Assembly (NCBI GenBank): GCA_024707145.1 | Contig: JANQAI010000005.1 | Location: 806,001 to 870,000, forward strand | Direction: 5' to 3' | Source of the DNA: Magnetospirillum sp. | Lineage (GTDB): Bacteria; Pseudomonadota; Alphaproteobacteria; Rhodospirillales; Magnetospirillaceae | Length of the DNA: 64,000 nucleotides | In this document: in pieces, positions 33,659 through 44,231 of the stretch | Position numbering within the stretch: position 1 is the stretch's first letter | Layout: the number at the start of each line of letters is the position of its first letter | Notes under the pieces: model-generated | Database searches by the model: none | Told to the model about the DNA's origin: nothing | What the model saw: only the letters and a program-made list of their open reading frames with translations | Made by a program: the position numbers and the translations under genes

Positions 33659-34762
33659 TCACACCTCCCGCTTGGCGAAGTCGATGCGGGGATCGACGTA
33701 GTGGTAGGTCAAGTCGCTGATCAGGTTCAGCACAAGGCCCAGCAGGCTGAACATGTACAGCGTGCCGAACATGACGGGGTAGTCCCGGTTCATCACCGCC
33801 TCGTAGCCCAGCAGGCCGATGCCGTCCAGGCTGAAGATGATCTCGATCAGGATGGAGCCGGCGAACAGGATGCCCACCAGCGCCGAGGGGAAGCCCGCCA
33901 CCACCAGCAGCATGGCGTTGCGGAAGACGTGGCCGTAGAGCACGCGGGATTCGGGCAGGCCCTTGGCGCGGGCGGTGACCACGTACTGCTTGTTGATCTC
34001 TTCCAGGAAGGAATTCTTGGTCAGCATGGTCAGCGAGGCGAAGCCCGCCACCACCAGCGCCGTCACCGGCAGGGCCAGGTGCCAGAAATAGTCCTTCACC
34101 TTGCCCAGCAGGCTCAGGGCGTCCCAGTCCGTGCTGGTCAGGCCGCGCAGGGGGAACCAGGCCAGATAGCGGCCGCCGGCGAACACCACGATCAGCAGGA
34201 CGGCGAACAGGAAGCCGGGCACCGCGTAGCCGACGATGATGGCCCAGGACGAGGCGACGTCGAAGGTGGAGCCGTCGCGCCGGGCCTTGGCGATGCCCAG
34301 CGGGATGGACACGAGATAGATGATCAGCGTGGTCCACAGGCCCAGCGAGATGGAGACCGGCATCTTCTCCAGGATCAGGCCCACCACCGAGACGTCGCGA
34401 TAGAAGCTCTTGCCGAAGTCGAAGCGCAGGTAGTTGCCGAGCATGAGGAGGAAGCGCTCGTGCGCCGGCTTGTCGAAGCCGAACTGCTTCTCGATCTCGG
34501 CGATGAAGGCGGGGTCCAGTCCCTGCGCGCCGCGATAGGCGCCGGTCTGGCCCTCGCGGAACTTGGGGCCGCTGCCGCGCTGCAATTCGCCGCCGCCGCC
34601 GGCGATGCGTTCGGTGCCGCCCACCTGGCTGCCCTCGATGCGGGCGATGACCTGCTCGACCGGCCCGCCCGGCGCGAACTGCACCACGGCGAAGTTGATC
34701 AGCATGATGCCGAACAGGGTGATCGGGATCAGCGCCAGGCGGCGGATGGCATAGGCGAGCAC
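33659..34762 (-). CDS. yejB: Peptide ABC transporter permease YejB
   Basis: A 367-aa permease of the DppB/YejB type. [40 protein letters not shown] is typical. The YejB-specific insertion of about 60 residues ([14 protein letters not shown] and onward) precedes [19 protein letters not shown]. The coupling loop is [30 protein letters not shown]. It pairs with YejE to form the channel. It starts 4 bp after the binding-protein gene. Confidence 0.95.
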   Translation of the reverse strand: MLAYAIRRLALIPITLFGIMLINFAVVQFAPGGPVEQVIARIEGSQVGGTERIAGGGGELQRGSGPKFREGQTGAYRGAQGLDPAFIAEIEKQFGFDKPAHERFLLMLGNYLRFDFGKSFYRDVSVVGLILEKMPVSISLGLWTTLIIYLVSIPLGIAKARRDGSTFDVASSWAIIVGYAVPGFLFAVLLIVVFAGGRYLAWFPLRGLTSTDWDALSLLGKVKDYFWHLALPVTALVVAGFASLTMLTKNSFLEEINKQYVVTARAKGLPESRVLYGHVFRNAMLLVVAGFPSALVGILFAGSILIEIIFSLDGIGLLGYEAVMNRDYPVMFGTLYMFSLLGLVLNLISDLTYHYVDPRIDFAKREV

Positions 34763-34766
34763 GGCC

Positions 34767-36540
34767 CTATTTCTCCTTCGCCCACCAGCTCATCAGCTGG
34801 TAGCCCTGGGTGGGGATGATGTCCGGGCGGCCGAACTTGTTCCAGTAGGCCAAGCGGTCGGCGCCCAGGTGCCATTGCGGGATGACGTAGTGGTTCCACA
34901 GCAGCACCCGGTCCAGCGCCCGGGTGCGCGCCACCAGGTTTTCGCGGTCGGGGGCGCTGATCACCAAGTCCACCAGCTTGTCCACCGCCGGGTTCTTGAT
35001 CCCCACCAGATTGCGGCTGCCGGCATGGTCGGCCGATTCCGACGACCAGAACATGGACTGTTCGTTACCCGGCGACAGGGACTGGCCCCAATTGGCGACG
35101 ATCATGTCGTAGTCGAAGTTGCGCAGGCGGTTGATGTACTGGTTGGGGTCCACCGTGCGCACGCTGGCCTCGATGCCCAGGCGGCGCAGGTTGCGCACGA
35201 AGGGCAGGGTGATGCGCTCGAAGGTGGGCTGGGCCAGCAGGATTTCGAAGCGGAAGGGGCGGCCGTCCCTGGTCAGCCTGCCGTCCACCACCTGCCAGCC
35301 GGCCTCCTCCAGCAATTTCATGGCGATACGCAGGTTGGGGCGGATGTTGCCCGAGCCGTCGGTGGCCGGTGCGCGGTATTCGGTGGTGAAGACCTCCGGC
35401 GGGATCTGGCCGCGCAACGGCTCCAGCACCTTCAGCTCAAGGGGGCCGGGCAGGCCGGTGGCCGCCAGTTCGGAATTGGCGAAATAGCTTTCCGTCCGCT
35501 TGTACTGTCCCCAGAACAGGGTCTGGTTGGTCCACTGGAAATCGAAGGCATAGGCCAGGGCTTGGCGCACCTTGGCGTCCTGGAAGATGGGGCGGCGGAT
35601 GTTGTAGGCGAAGGCCTGCATGCCGTTGGGCAGGTTGTTCTCCAGCCGCTCCTTGATGGCGCGGCCGTCCTTCAGCGCCGGCCAGTCCTCGTAGCCGGTG
35701 GCCCATTTGATCGCCTCGTTCTCCTCGCGGAAGTCGAACTCGCCGGCCTTCAGCGCCTCCAGCGTGACCGTGCTGTCGCGATAATAGTCGAAGCGCAGGC
35801 GGTCGAAGTTGTTCTGGCCCTTGCGCACGCCCAGAGTCCGGCCCCAGTAATCCTTGACCCGCTCGAGGACGATGAAGCGGCCGGGCTCGAACGAGGCGAC
35901 GCGATAGGGACCGCTGCCCAGCGGCGGCTCCAGGGTGGTGGCGTCGAAGGTGCGTCCCTCCCAGTAATGCTTGGGCAGGATGGGCAACTGGCCGACGATC
36001 AGCGGCAGTTCGCGGTTGTCGCCCGGCTTGAAGGTGAACTTCACGCTGCGCGGGCCCACCTCCTCCACCTTGTCGATACCGGCGTAGTAGAATCGGTAGC
36101 TGGGCTCGCCCTTGGTGCGCAGGATGTCCAGGCTGAAGACGACGTCTTCCGGGGTGACCGGCTTGCCGTCGTGCCAGCGCGCCTCCCGGCGCAGGGTGTA
36201 GACCGCCCACGAGCGGTCCGGCGGCGTCTCGACAGTCTCCGCCAGCAGGCCGTATTCGGTGAACGGCTCGTCGGCCGAGCCTGGTCAGCAGGGTCTCGAA
36301 CGGCAAGTTGCTGCCGGCCGCCTCGACCCCCTTGACGATGAACGGGTTCAGGTTGTCGAAGGTGCCCTGGGCGGCGCGGCGCAGCTCGCCGCCCTTGGGG
36401 GCGTTGGGATTGACGTAGTCGAAATGGTCGAAGCCGGCCTTGTATTTGGGTTCGCCGTGCATGGCGATGGCATGCCGGGGCTCGGCGAGAGCGGGCGCGG
36501 CCAGCATCAGGCAAACGGCGAAGGCGGCGGCGAAACGCAT
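34767..36540 (-). pseudogene. yejA: Peptide-binding protein YejA (solute-binding family 5), frameshifted
   Basis: Two frames give one periplasmic binding protein of about 590 aa. It starts MRFAAAFAVCLMLAAPALAEP, a clear signal peptide, then HAIAMHGEPKYKAGFDHFDYVNPNAPKGGELRRA, typical of YejA. After the break it continues VGPRSVKFTFKPGDNRELPLIVGQLPILPKHYWEGR to the C-terminal MSWWAKEK. The break is at about 36285, where ACCAGG-C-TCGGCC has one extra C; removing it restores TRSADEPFTEYGLLAE. Length is 3n+1. It delivers oligopeptides to YejBE and follows hisN by 49 bp. Confidence 0.88.
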
Positions 36541-36589
36541 GGATGTCCTTTTTCGATGACGGGGCGAGTGTGGCGACGGCGGCCGGCGG

Positions 36590-37390
36590 CTACAAGGTTC
36601 GGCCGGCCAGTACCTCCAATGCCTGGGCATGCAGACGGGCGTCGCCGGCGGCGCAGACCTTGCCGTCCGAGGCGATGGTGAGCTTCCGCCCTTGCCAGTC
36701 GGTGACGGTGCCGCCGGCATTCTCGATCACCGGCACCAGGGCGGAGTAGTCGTAGGGCTTCAGCCCGGCCTCCACCACCAGGTCGACGAAGCCCGAGGAC
36801 AGCAGGGCGTAGGCATAGCAATCGCAGCCGTAGCGCGGCTGCTTGACCCGTCCGGCGACGCGGTTCCAGGCCGGCAGAGTGTCGGCGTCGAAATGTTCCG
36901 GCCCGGTGGTGTAGGCGTAGGCCTTGGCCAGATCGTCGCAGGCGCGGACCCGCGCCGGGCGGCCGTTCAGCGTGGTGGGATGGCCGTCGGCGCCCAGCCA
37001 GCGTTCGTCCAGGATGGCCTGGTCGATGATGCCCAGGATGGGGGTGCCGCGATGGGCCAGCGCGATCAGGGTGCCGAAGCTGGGCTTGCCGGTGATGAAG
37101 GCCTTGGTGCCGTCGATGGGGTCCAGCACCCAGACGTATTCGGCGTCGGCGTTGGTGCGGCCGTGCTCCTCGCCCAGGATACCGTGCTGGGGGTAGGTCT
37201 CGGCCACCAGCTTGCGCATGGCCGCCTCGACCTCGCGGTCGGCGATGGTCACCGGCGAGGCGTCGGGCTTGTCGTCCACCGCCACCGGCGTGCGGAAATA
37301 CTGGCGGATGACCGGGCGGGCCACCTCGGCCAGTTCCTCGGCCAGGGCGACGAATTCGGCGGGGCAAGTGCTCGGCGGGCAGGCGGTCAT
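36590..37390 (-). CDS. hisN: Histidinol-phosphatase of the inositol-monophosphatase family
   Basis: A 266-aa metal-dependent phosphatase. Metal ligands are in GILGEEHG and WVLDPIDGTKAFITGKPSFGTLIAL; the C-terminal Asp is in GLKPYDYSALVPVIENAGGTVTDW. The wording of these motifs is closest to alphaproteobacterial HisN, which removes phosphate from histidinol phosphate, but inositol-1-phosphatase cannot be excluded by motifs. The ATG at 37390 is chosen with a G-rich stretch just upstream; the longer frame crosses into kdsB. It is divergent from kdsB with 222 bp between. Confidence 0.88.
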   Translation of the reverse strand: MTACPPSTCPAEFVALAEELAEVARPVIRQYFRTPVAVDDKPDASPVTIADREVEAAMRKLVAETYPQHGILGEEHGRTNADAEYVWVLDPIDGTKAFITGKPSFGTLIALAHRGTPILGIIDQAILDERWLGADGHPTTLNGRPARVRACDDLAKAYAYTTGPEHFDADTLPAWNRVAGRVKQPRYGCDCYAYALLSSGFVDLVVEAGLKPYDYSALVPVIENAGGTVTDWQGRKLTIASDGKVCAAGDARLHAQALEVLAGRTL

Positions 37391-37612
37391 GGAACCCCCA
37401 GGGTTGAAAGCTGCCGAAGTTTGGCCCGAAGCGGCGGCGATGACCAGAGGCGAAACGGCCGGCAGCTGGCAAGTTGACGCGCGTGCCCTGGAATTTCGGA
37501 CAATGCAATTTGAACGGCAACCGGTCGGGAGGCCAGGAAAGGTGATTTGCAGGCCCCCACACCCGATATAAGGTGCAGCCTCTCCTCCCGCGCCAGACCG
37601 GAACGGTTGCCC

Positions 37613-38365
37613 ATGTCCACGCCCCGCCTCAATCCCGTCGTCGTCATCCCCGCCCGCCTGCACGCCACCCGCCTGCCCGGCAAGCCGCTGGCCGATATCG
37701 AGGGCGAGCCCATGATCGTGCATGTGTGGCGCCGGGCCATGAAGGCGGGCATCGGTCCGGTAGTGGTGGCGTGCGCCGAGCAGGAGATCGCCGACGCCGT
37801 CACCGCCCATGGCGGTACCGCGGTGCTGACCCGGCCGGACCATCCCTCGGGCTCGGACCGGGTGTGGGAGGCGCTGGAAAAGGTGGACCCGGAACGCCAG
37901 TTCGGCGCCGTGGTCAACGTCCAGGGCGACTTGCCCACCCTTGACCCCGACGTGGTGCGCGCCGTCTTCCAGCCGCTGGAGAACCCCCAGGTGGACCTGG
38001 CCACCCTGGTGGCCGAGATCCGCGTCGAGGAGGAGCGCACCAACCCCAACGTGGTCAAGGCGGTGGTGGGCTTCGATGCGGGCCAGCGCGTCGGCCGGGC
38101 GCTCTATTTCACCCGCGCCACCGCCCCTTGGGGCGAGGGGCCGCACTACCACCACATCGGCCTGTACGCCTATCGCCGCGAGGCGTTGCAGCGCTTCGTC
38201 GCGCTGCCGCAGGGCGTGCTGGAAAGGCGCGAGAAGCTGGAGCAGCTGCGCGCCCTGGAGAACGGCATGCGCATCGACGCCGCCTTGGTTGACACCGTTC
38301 CGCTGGGTGTCGATACTCCCGCCGACCTTGACCGCGCCCGCGAAACGATCCGGGCCGGCCTCTGA
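37613..38365 (+). CDS. kdsB: 3-deoxy-manno-octulosonate cytidylyltransferase
   Basis: A 250-aa nucleotidyltransferase that activates KDO with CTP for lipopolysaccharide core synthesis. It shows [33 protein letters not shown], then [33 protein letters not shown], and [42 protein letters not shown], all diagnostic. The start ATG at 37613 fits the family. It precedes pheA by 19 bp. Confidence 0.97.
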   Translation: MSTPRLNPVVVIPARLHATRLPGKPLADIEGEPMIVHVWRRAMKAGIGPVVVACAEQEIADAVTAHGGTAVLTRPDHPSGSDRVWEALEKVDPERQFGAVVNVQGDLPTLDPDVVRAVFQPLENPQVDLATLVAEIRVEEERTNPNVVKAVVGFDAGQRVGRALYFTRATAPWGEGPHYHHIGLYAYRREALQRFVALPQGVLERREKLEQLRALENGMRIDAALVDTVPLGVDTPADLDRARETIRAGL

Positions 38366-38384
38366 TTTCCAGGCCTTCCCAAAA

Positions 38385-39257
38385 ATGACCGAAGTCTCGT
38401 CCGATCCGTCGAACACCATCGCCTTCCAGGGTCTTCCCGGCGCCTATTCCCACTTGGCCTGCCGCCAGGTCTTCCCGGCGATGCAGCCGCTGCCCTGTTC
38501 GACCTTCGAGGACGCCTTCGCCGCCGTGCGCGAGGGGCTGGCGCGCTACGCCATGATTCCCATCGACAATTCGTTGGCCGGCCGCGTCGCCGACGTGCAC
38601 CACCTGATGCCCTATTCCGGCCTGCACATCATCGCCGAGCATTTCCTGCGGGTGAACCACCACCTGCTGGCGGTGCCGGGCGCCAGCCTGGACACCATCC
38701 GCTCGGTCGAAAGCCACGTGCACGCCCTGGGGCAGTGCCGCAACCTGATCCGCCAGCTGGGCCTGAAGGTGGTGGTGGGCGCCGACACCGCCGGCGCCGC
38801 CGCCGAGTTGGCCAAGTCGGGCGACGTCACCCGCGCCGCCATCGCCTCGGACCTGGCCGCCGAGATCTACGGGTTGCAAAGCCTGAAGGCCAATATCGAG
38901 GATGCCGAGCACAACACCACCCGCTTCCTGGTGCTGGCGCGCGAGGCGGTGGAGCCCAATCCCAACCACACCTGCGTGACCACCTTCGTGTTCCGGGTGC
39001 GCAACGTTCCCGCCGCGCTGTACAAGGCCATGGGCGGTTTCGCCACCAACGGCATCAACATGACCAAGCTGGAAAGCTATCTGGTCGGCGGCGAGTTCGT
39101 GGCCGCCCAGTTCTATGCCGACGTGGAGGGCCACCCCGCCCAGCGTTCGCTGCGCCTGGCCCTGGAGGAGCTGGAATTCTTCAGCCACGAGGTGCGCATC
39201 CTCGGCGTCTATCCCGCCCACCCGTTCCGCCTGGAGCAGCGGGCGGCGGGGGAGTAG
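38385..39257 (+). CDS. pheA: Prephenate dehydratase
   Basis: A 290-aa stand-alone prephenate dehydratase with a C-terminal ACT domain. The catalytic part has [38 protein letters not shown] and the [15 protein letters not shown] (TRF) motif near residue 180. The regulatory part has [32 protein letters not shown], the phenylalanine-binding region. No chorismate mutase domain is present. It makes phenylpyruvate for phenylalanine. It is the second gene of a kdsB-pheA unit. Confidence 0.96.
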   Translation: MTEVSSDPSNTIAFQGLPGAYSHLACRQVFPAMQPLPCSTFEDAFAAVREGLARYAMIPIDNSLAGRVADVHHLMPYSGLHIIAEHFLRVNHHLLAVPGASLDTIRSVESHVHALGQCRNLIRQLGLKVVVGADTAGAAAELAKSGDVTRAAIASDLAAEIYGLQSLKANIEDAEHNTTRFLVLAREAVEPNPNHTCVTTFVFRVRNVPAALYKAMGGFATNGINMTKLESYLVGGEFVAAQFYADVEGHPAQRSLRLALEELEFFSHEVRILGVYPAHPFRLEQRAAGE

Positions 39258-39268
39258 GCGCACGCCGT

Positions 39269-39881
39269 TCAGGCGGCCGGGCCGTAGACCTTCATCACCG
39301 CCTCGACCGCCAGGGCGATGGCGGGTCCGTCCTCGGCCACCGGCAGGCCCAGCAGGGCGGGCCAATAGGTGCATTCCTTCAGCGCCCCCAGGAACAGGGC
39401 GGCGGCGGCCCACGGGTCCGCCGCATTGAACACGCCGCGCCGGGTCTGGGCGGCGAAGTAGTCCTGCAGCACGCCAAAGGCGGTGCCCTTGCCGGCGCTC
39501 TGGAAGGCCTGGCCCAGGCTCGGGGAAGCGCGGGCGCTCGGCGACGATCAGGCGGAACAGCCCCTGTAGCTCGGGCCGGCGCAGGTGGGCCAGCAGGTCG
39601 CGGGCGAATTCGGCCAGCACCTCTTGCGGCGGCCGCTCCAGCGGCAACCCACGCCGCTGGGTTTCGTTCAATCCGCTGTACAGCCGGGCCACCACCGCCT
39701 GGAACAGATCCTGCTTGCTGGGGAAGTGGTTGTAGACCGTGCGCTTGGATACGGCCGCCTCGGCGGCGATGCCGTCCATGGAGGCGGTGGCGTAGCCCTG
39801 GTCCAGGAAGATCCGCTCGGCCGCGTCGATCACCGCCTGACGCTTGGCGTCACCTCGGGACGGGCAGCAGGGATTTGACAT
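39269..39881 (-). pseudogene. TetR-family regulator, frameshifted
   Basis: The N-terminal frame from the ATG at 39881 has a TetR helix-turn-helix ([51 protein letters not shown]). The ligand domain continues in another frame as [43 protein letters not shown]. The break near 39520 reads CCCGAG-C-CTGGGC, one extra C; removing it restores [15 protein letters not shown]. Length is 3n+1. It is divergent from the aldo/keto reductase gene with the palindrome at 39899-39914 between them, so it probably represses that gene and itself. Confidence 0.85.
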
Positions 39882-39898
39882 GGGGGTGCTCCAGCAAG

Positions 39899-39914
39899 TA
39901 CACTGCACGGTGTA
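39899..39914. promoter_or_regulatory. TetR operator candidate
   Basis: TACAC-TGCACG-GTGTA lies 18 bp before the regulator start and 60 bp before the divergent reductase start. Its position in a 92-bp divergent gap fits dual control by the TetR protein. Confidence 0.5.
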
Positions 39915-39973
39915 GTTTACATCATCCTTCCCTTCAGCTTAATGCGCCTGACCGCGGCGCGGGAGATGGAAAC

Positions 39974-40952
<979 letters not shown>

Positions 40953-40960
<8 letters not shown>

Positions 40961-42167
40961 GAGCCGCCCCCGCGATCCGCTGCCGCCGTCGCTGCTGCTG
41001 TTGCTGGCGGCGGCCGCCGGCATCATGGTCGCCAACATCTACTACAACCAGCCCATCCTGGGCCTGCTGGCGCGCGAGTTCGGCGCCGATGGGGCCGAGA
41101 TCGCCAGCGTGCCGGTACTGACCCAGGTGGGCTACGCGCTGGGCCTGCTGCTGCTGGCGCCGCTGGGCGACCGGGTCGAACGCAAGCGGCTGATCCTGAT
41201 CACCACCGCCGCCCTGACCGTGGCCCTAGTGGCGACCATGGCGGCGCCGGGGCTGGCCAGCATGGCGGCGGCCGGGTTGCTGGTGGGCCTGCTGGCCACG
41301 GTGACCCAGCAGGTGGTGCCGCTGGCGGCCCAGCTGGCGCCCGAGGACCGGCGCGGCCGTGCCGTCGGCGTGGTGATGATGGGCCTGCTGCTGGGCATCC
41401 TGTTGGCCCGCACGCTGTCGGGATTCGTCGCCGGCTTGGCGGGCTGGCGCGCCAGCTTCGCGGTGGCGACGGCGCTGACCGCCCTGATGGGCCTGCTGCT
41501 CGCCTGGCGGCTGCCCAGGGTCGCCCCTACCACCAAGGCGTCCTATCCCCGCCTGATGCGCAGCTTGGTGGAGATGTTCTTGGCCCATGCCGTGCTGCGC
41601 CGTGCCGCCCTGATCCAGGGCCTGCTGTTCGGCGCCTTCTCGGCCTTCTGGTCGGTGCTGGCGCTCAAGCTGGAGGCGCCGCCGCTGCACCTGGGCAGCT
41701 CGGTGGCCGGCCTGTTCGGGCTGATCGGCGCCGCCGGCGCCCTGGCCGCCCCGCTGGCGGGGCGCCTGGCCGACCGGCGCGGGCCGGCCTTCCTGGTCAT
41801 CGCCGGGGCGGCGCTGGTGGGCGTCGCCTTCATCCCCATGGGCCTGGGGGGCAATTCGCTCACCGCCCTGGTGGTCGGCGTGCTGGTGATGGATCTGGGG
41901 GCGCAGGCCTCCATGGTGTCCAACCAGACCCGCGTCTATGCCCTGGACGCGGCGGCGCGCTCGCGCCTCAATACCGTCTACATGACGCTGATGTTCGCCG
42001 CCGGGGCGGCCGGCTCGGCCCTGGGCGCCCATGCCTGGGCGCTGTGGGGCTGGCCGGGCGTGTGCACCCTGGGCACCGTCATGGGCCTGGGCGCGGCGGC
42101 GGTGGAACTGACGGCGGTCAGGCGGGCGCGCCCTATGAGTCGGCTCCGGGGAGGGGATCGATGCTGA
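40953..42167 (+). CDS. Major facilitator superfamily exporter
   Basis: A 404-aa transporter with 12 predicted membrane helices. [17 protein letters not shown] in helix 1 and the loop [19 protein letters not shown] (MFS motif A) place it in the drug-exporter-like branch related to YgaY. A second motif A-like loop is [16 protein letters not shown]. The substrate is unknown. It starts inside the reductase gene (8-bp overlap), and its last 35 bp overlap the convergent lipoprotein gene. Confidence 0.9.
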
Positions 42168-42780
42168 CCAGCACCTTGCCCGTGTGGGAGTAGGTGTAGC
42201 CGAGGGTCAGATCGGTTCCGGAGTACGTGGTGAACGTACCAGTTCCCACCGGCACGGTGGACGCGCCCACCGAAGCGGTGGTGCGCTTGAAGTTGTTGCC
42301 CACCCGCTCGGGGTTCGAAGTCACCAGCAGGTAGCGCTCCTCCGGCCGCAGGCGGAAAACCGCACTCAGGACGTTGCCACGGAACATCAGATTGGCCTCG
42401 GGGATGTCGCGGAGGATCTCTCCACTCTCGCCCAGCACCGAGATCCGAGGGGCGAACACCACCCCCCCCTGGGCCGGGCTGCTGACCGATGCGGTAAGGG
42501 CGCCGCCGCCGCTGGTGCGGGGCAGTGCGAACACGGTGTAGTAGCGTGCCTTGCCGCTGCCCTCCACCAGGCACGGGGCGTCGGTGGCGACGTCCACCTC
42601 CTGCTGTACCGATTTCTTGCCTTCGGGCATGACCAGCGCCTTTGCCGTGGCGAGGTTGGGTGAGGCCGCGCAGTTGGTGGCCGGTACCGTCAAGGTGAGC
42701 GGAACCTGTTTGGCGGTCTGGCCGCAGGCGGCCAGCAGGGCCAGCGTCGGCACGCCGCAATAGCGAAGCGCGGCCCTCAT
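42133..42780 (-). CDS. Putative lipoprotein, unknown
   Basis: A 215-aa exported protein. The start MRAALRYCGVPTLALLAACGQT contains a lipobox (LLAAC) with the acylated Cys near residue 19. The mature part is beta-rich with LTLTVPATNCAASPNLATAKALVMPEGKKSVQQEVDV and a C-terminal [21 protein letters not shown]. Some of this recalls MalM-type outer-membrane-linked proteins, but I am not confident. The ATG at 42780 overlaps the stop of the upstream lipoprotein gene (ATGA), so the two probably act together. Confidence 0.72.
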   Translation of the reverse strand: MRAALRYCGVPTLALLAACGQTAKQVPLTLTVPATNCAASPNLATAKALVMPEGKKSVQQEVDVATDAPCLVEGSGKARYYTVFALPRTSGGGALTASVSSPAQGGVVFAPRISVLGESGEILRDIPEANLMFRGNVLSAVFRLRPEERYLLVTSNPERVGNNFKRTTASVGASTVPVGTGTFTTYSGTDLTLGYTYSHTGKVLVSIDPLPGADS

Positions 42781-43487
42781 CGCAGCAGCGTCCCGACGGT
42801 GGTGGCCGACTGGCGAAACGCTACGCGCAAGCCCTCGGCGACGTTTTCCGGCTGGGAGTCCATCATGTCCGAAGTGGCGAATGCGAAAGCCGGATCGGGC
42901 GAAATGGAGACGATGTCTTTCGGCGAATTGAGGGGGTTGTAGGCGACTTGGTCCTTCATGAGCACGGCGGCATTGTCGGCGCGCACCAGGCGGCATTTCA
43001 GATACATGTACGGCCGGAACGGAGCCGCGGCCTGGGTGCCCGCCGCCAGATAGCCGTAATCGGTCGCGACCACATCCAGATAGGCGTCCACGTTTCCGCC
43101 GGTCGGATATTTGGCGAGGAATTCGCCCTTTTCGCTGCGGGAGGCCGGGACCATCACCACCGAGTAACCTTGCGCCTTCACCGCTTCCGCCAGCTTTTCG
43201 CTGAACACCTTGTCGGCCGAGAATTGCAGGGTCTTCAGCGACGCCTCCAGCGCCGATTCGCGGCTGGCCTGGATGCCGGCGTCGATCAGGGCGCCCAAAA
43301 GGCCGAAGCTTTGCCCGGGAGTCGCCGCCACGAACGAGGTCGCCTTCTGCGGGATGTCGGGTGTGACGATGCCGATGGTCTTGATGTGTTCTGCCTGGGC
43401 GCGATCGAGCGGTATGGGTTTGGTGGCCGCGCAGGCGGAAAGCAACATTGCCGCGGCACCCACAAGAAACAGCTTGATCGCGCGCAT
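42777..43487 (-). CDS. Putative lipoprotein, unknown
   Basis: A 236-aa exported protein: MRAIKLFLVGAAAMLLSACAATKP has a clear lipobox (LLSAC). The mature region includes KTIGIVTPDIPQKATSFVAATPGQSFGLLGALIDAGIQASRES, then VFSEKLAEAVKAQGYSVVMVPASRSEKG, and YLKCRLVRADNAAVLMKDQVAYNPL. I do not recognise the family. The start has a G-rich ribosome site (AAGGGGGTAAAG). Together with the next gene it forms a two-lipoprotein operon. Confidence 0.75.
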   Translation of the reverse strand: MRAIKLFLVGAAAMLLSACAATKPIPLDRAQAEHIKTIGIVTPDIPQKATSFVAATPGQSFGLLGALIDAGIQASRESALEASLKTLQFSADKVFSEKLAEAVKAQGYSVVMVPASRSEKGEFLAKYPTGGNVDAYLDVVATDYGYLAAGTQAAAPFRPYMYLKCRLVRADNAAVLMKDQVAYNPLNSPKDIVSISPDPAFAFATSDMMDSQPENVAEGLRVAFRQSATTVGTLLR

Positions 43488-43579
43488 CTTTACCCCCTTG
43501 GCAGAAAAATTCGCCGGATGGTAATGGATGCTAGTGGTTGCGGCAATGGTGGAGGTGCAGGGCGCGCGCCCTTTTTGTT

Positions 43580-44201
43580 TCAGGCGGGCGCGTAGGTCTT
43601 CATGATGACGTCGACTGCGCCCTCCACGGTGCGGTCCAGGTCGGTGCGTTCGCTGGGCGGCAGGCCCAGCAGGGCGCGGTTGAAGTGCTCGCCGCGCAGC
43701 ATGCCGACGAACTGGTCCATGGCCAGCCAGGGGTCGGGCACCTTGAGCAGGCCGCGCTCGGCCAGCGCCGTCATCACCTCGGCCAGGCGGTGCTTGCCGC
43801 GCAGGGGGCCGGCCTCGAAATAGACGCGGGCCAAGTCGGGATGACGGGCCGATTCCGCCACCACCATGCGGTAGATGCCCAGCACGTCGGGATCCAGCAG
43901 CATGGACAGCAGCTTGCGCGCCACCACGGTCAGGGCGGCGCGGGCGTCCAGCGTGGTGTTGGAGACGTTCACCGCGTCGAGCGCGCAGGCCAGGCTGTCG
44001 CAGCGGCGGCGGATGATGGCGCCGAACAATTCGTCCTTGCTGGCGAAATGGGCGTAGATGGTGGCCTTGGAAACGCCGGCCTTGGCCGCGACCATGTCCA
44101 TGCTGGTGTTGGCGTAGCCCAGGCTCGACGAAGCAGACCTGGGCGGCGTCCAGGATGGCCTCGCGCTTGGCCGAGGAACGAGTGGAACAGAGTTTCTGCA
44201 T
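43580..44201 (-). pseudogene. TetR/AcrR-family regulator, frameshifted
   Basis: The start from 44201 reads MQKLCSTRSSAKREAILDAAQVCFVE, the first helix of a TetR fold. The rest lies in another frame: YANTSMDMVAAKAGVSKATIYAHFASKDELFGAIIRR, then a ligand domain ending DRTVEGAVDVIMKTYAPA. The break near 44127 reads GTCGAG-C-CTGGGC; deleting one C restores FVELGYANTSMD. Length is 3n+1. The palindrome at 44209-44230 immediately upstream is a likely autoregulatory site. The target gene is not evident. Confidence 0.85.
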
Positions 44202-44208
44202 ACGCGTA

Positions 44209-44230
44209 AACTAAACTAGTCGGTTCAGTT
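44209..44230. promoter_or_regulatory. TetR operator candidate
   Basis: AACTAAAC-TAGTCG-GTTCAGTT has 8-bp arms with one mismatch, lying 8 bp before the start of the TetR gene and directly after the addA stop. An AT-rich stretch follows that could hold the promoter. Confidence 0.5.
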
Positions 44231-44231
44231 T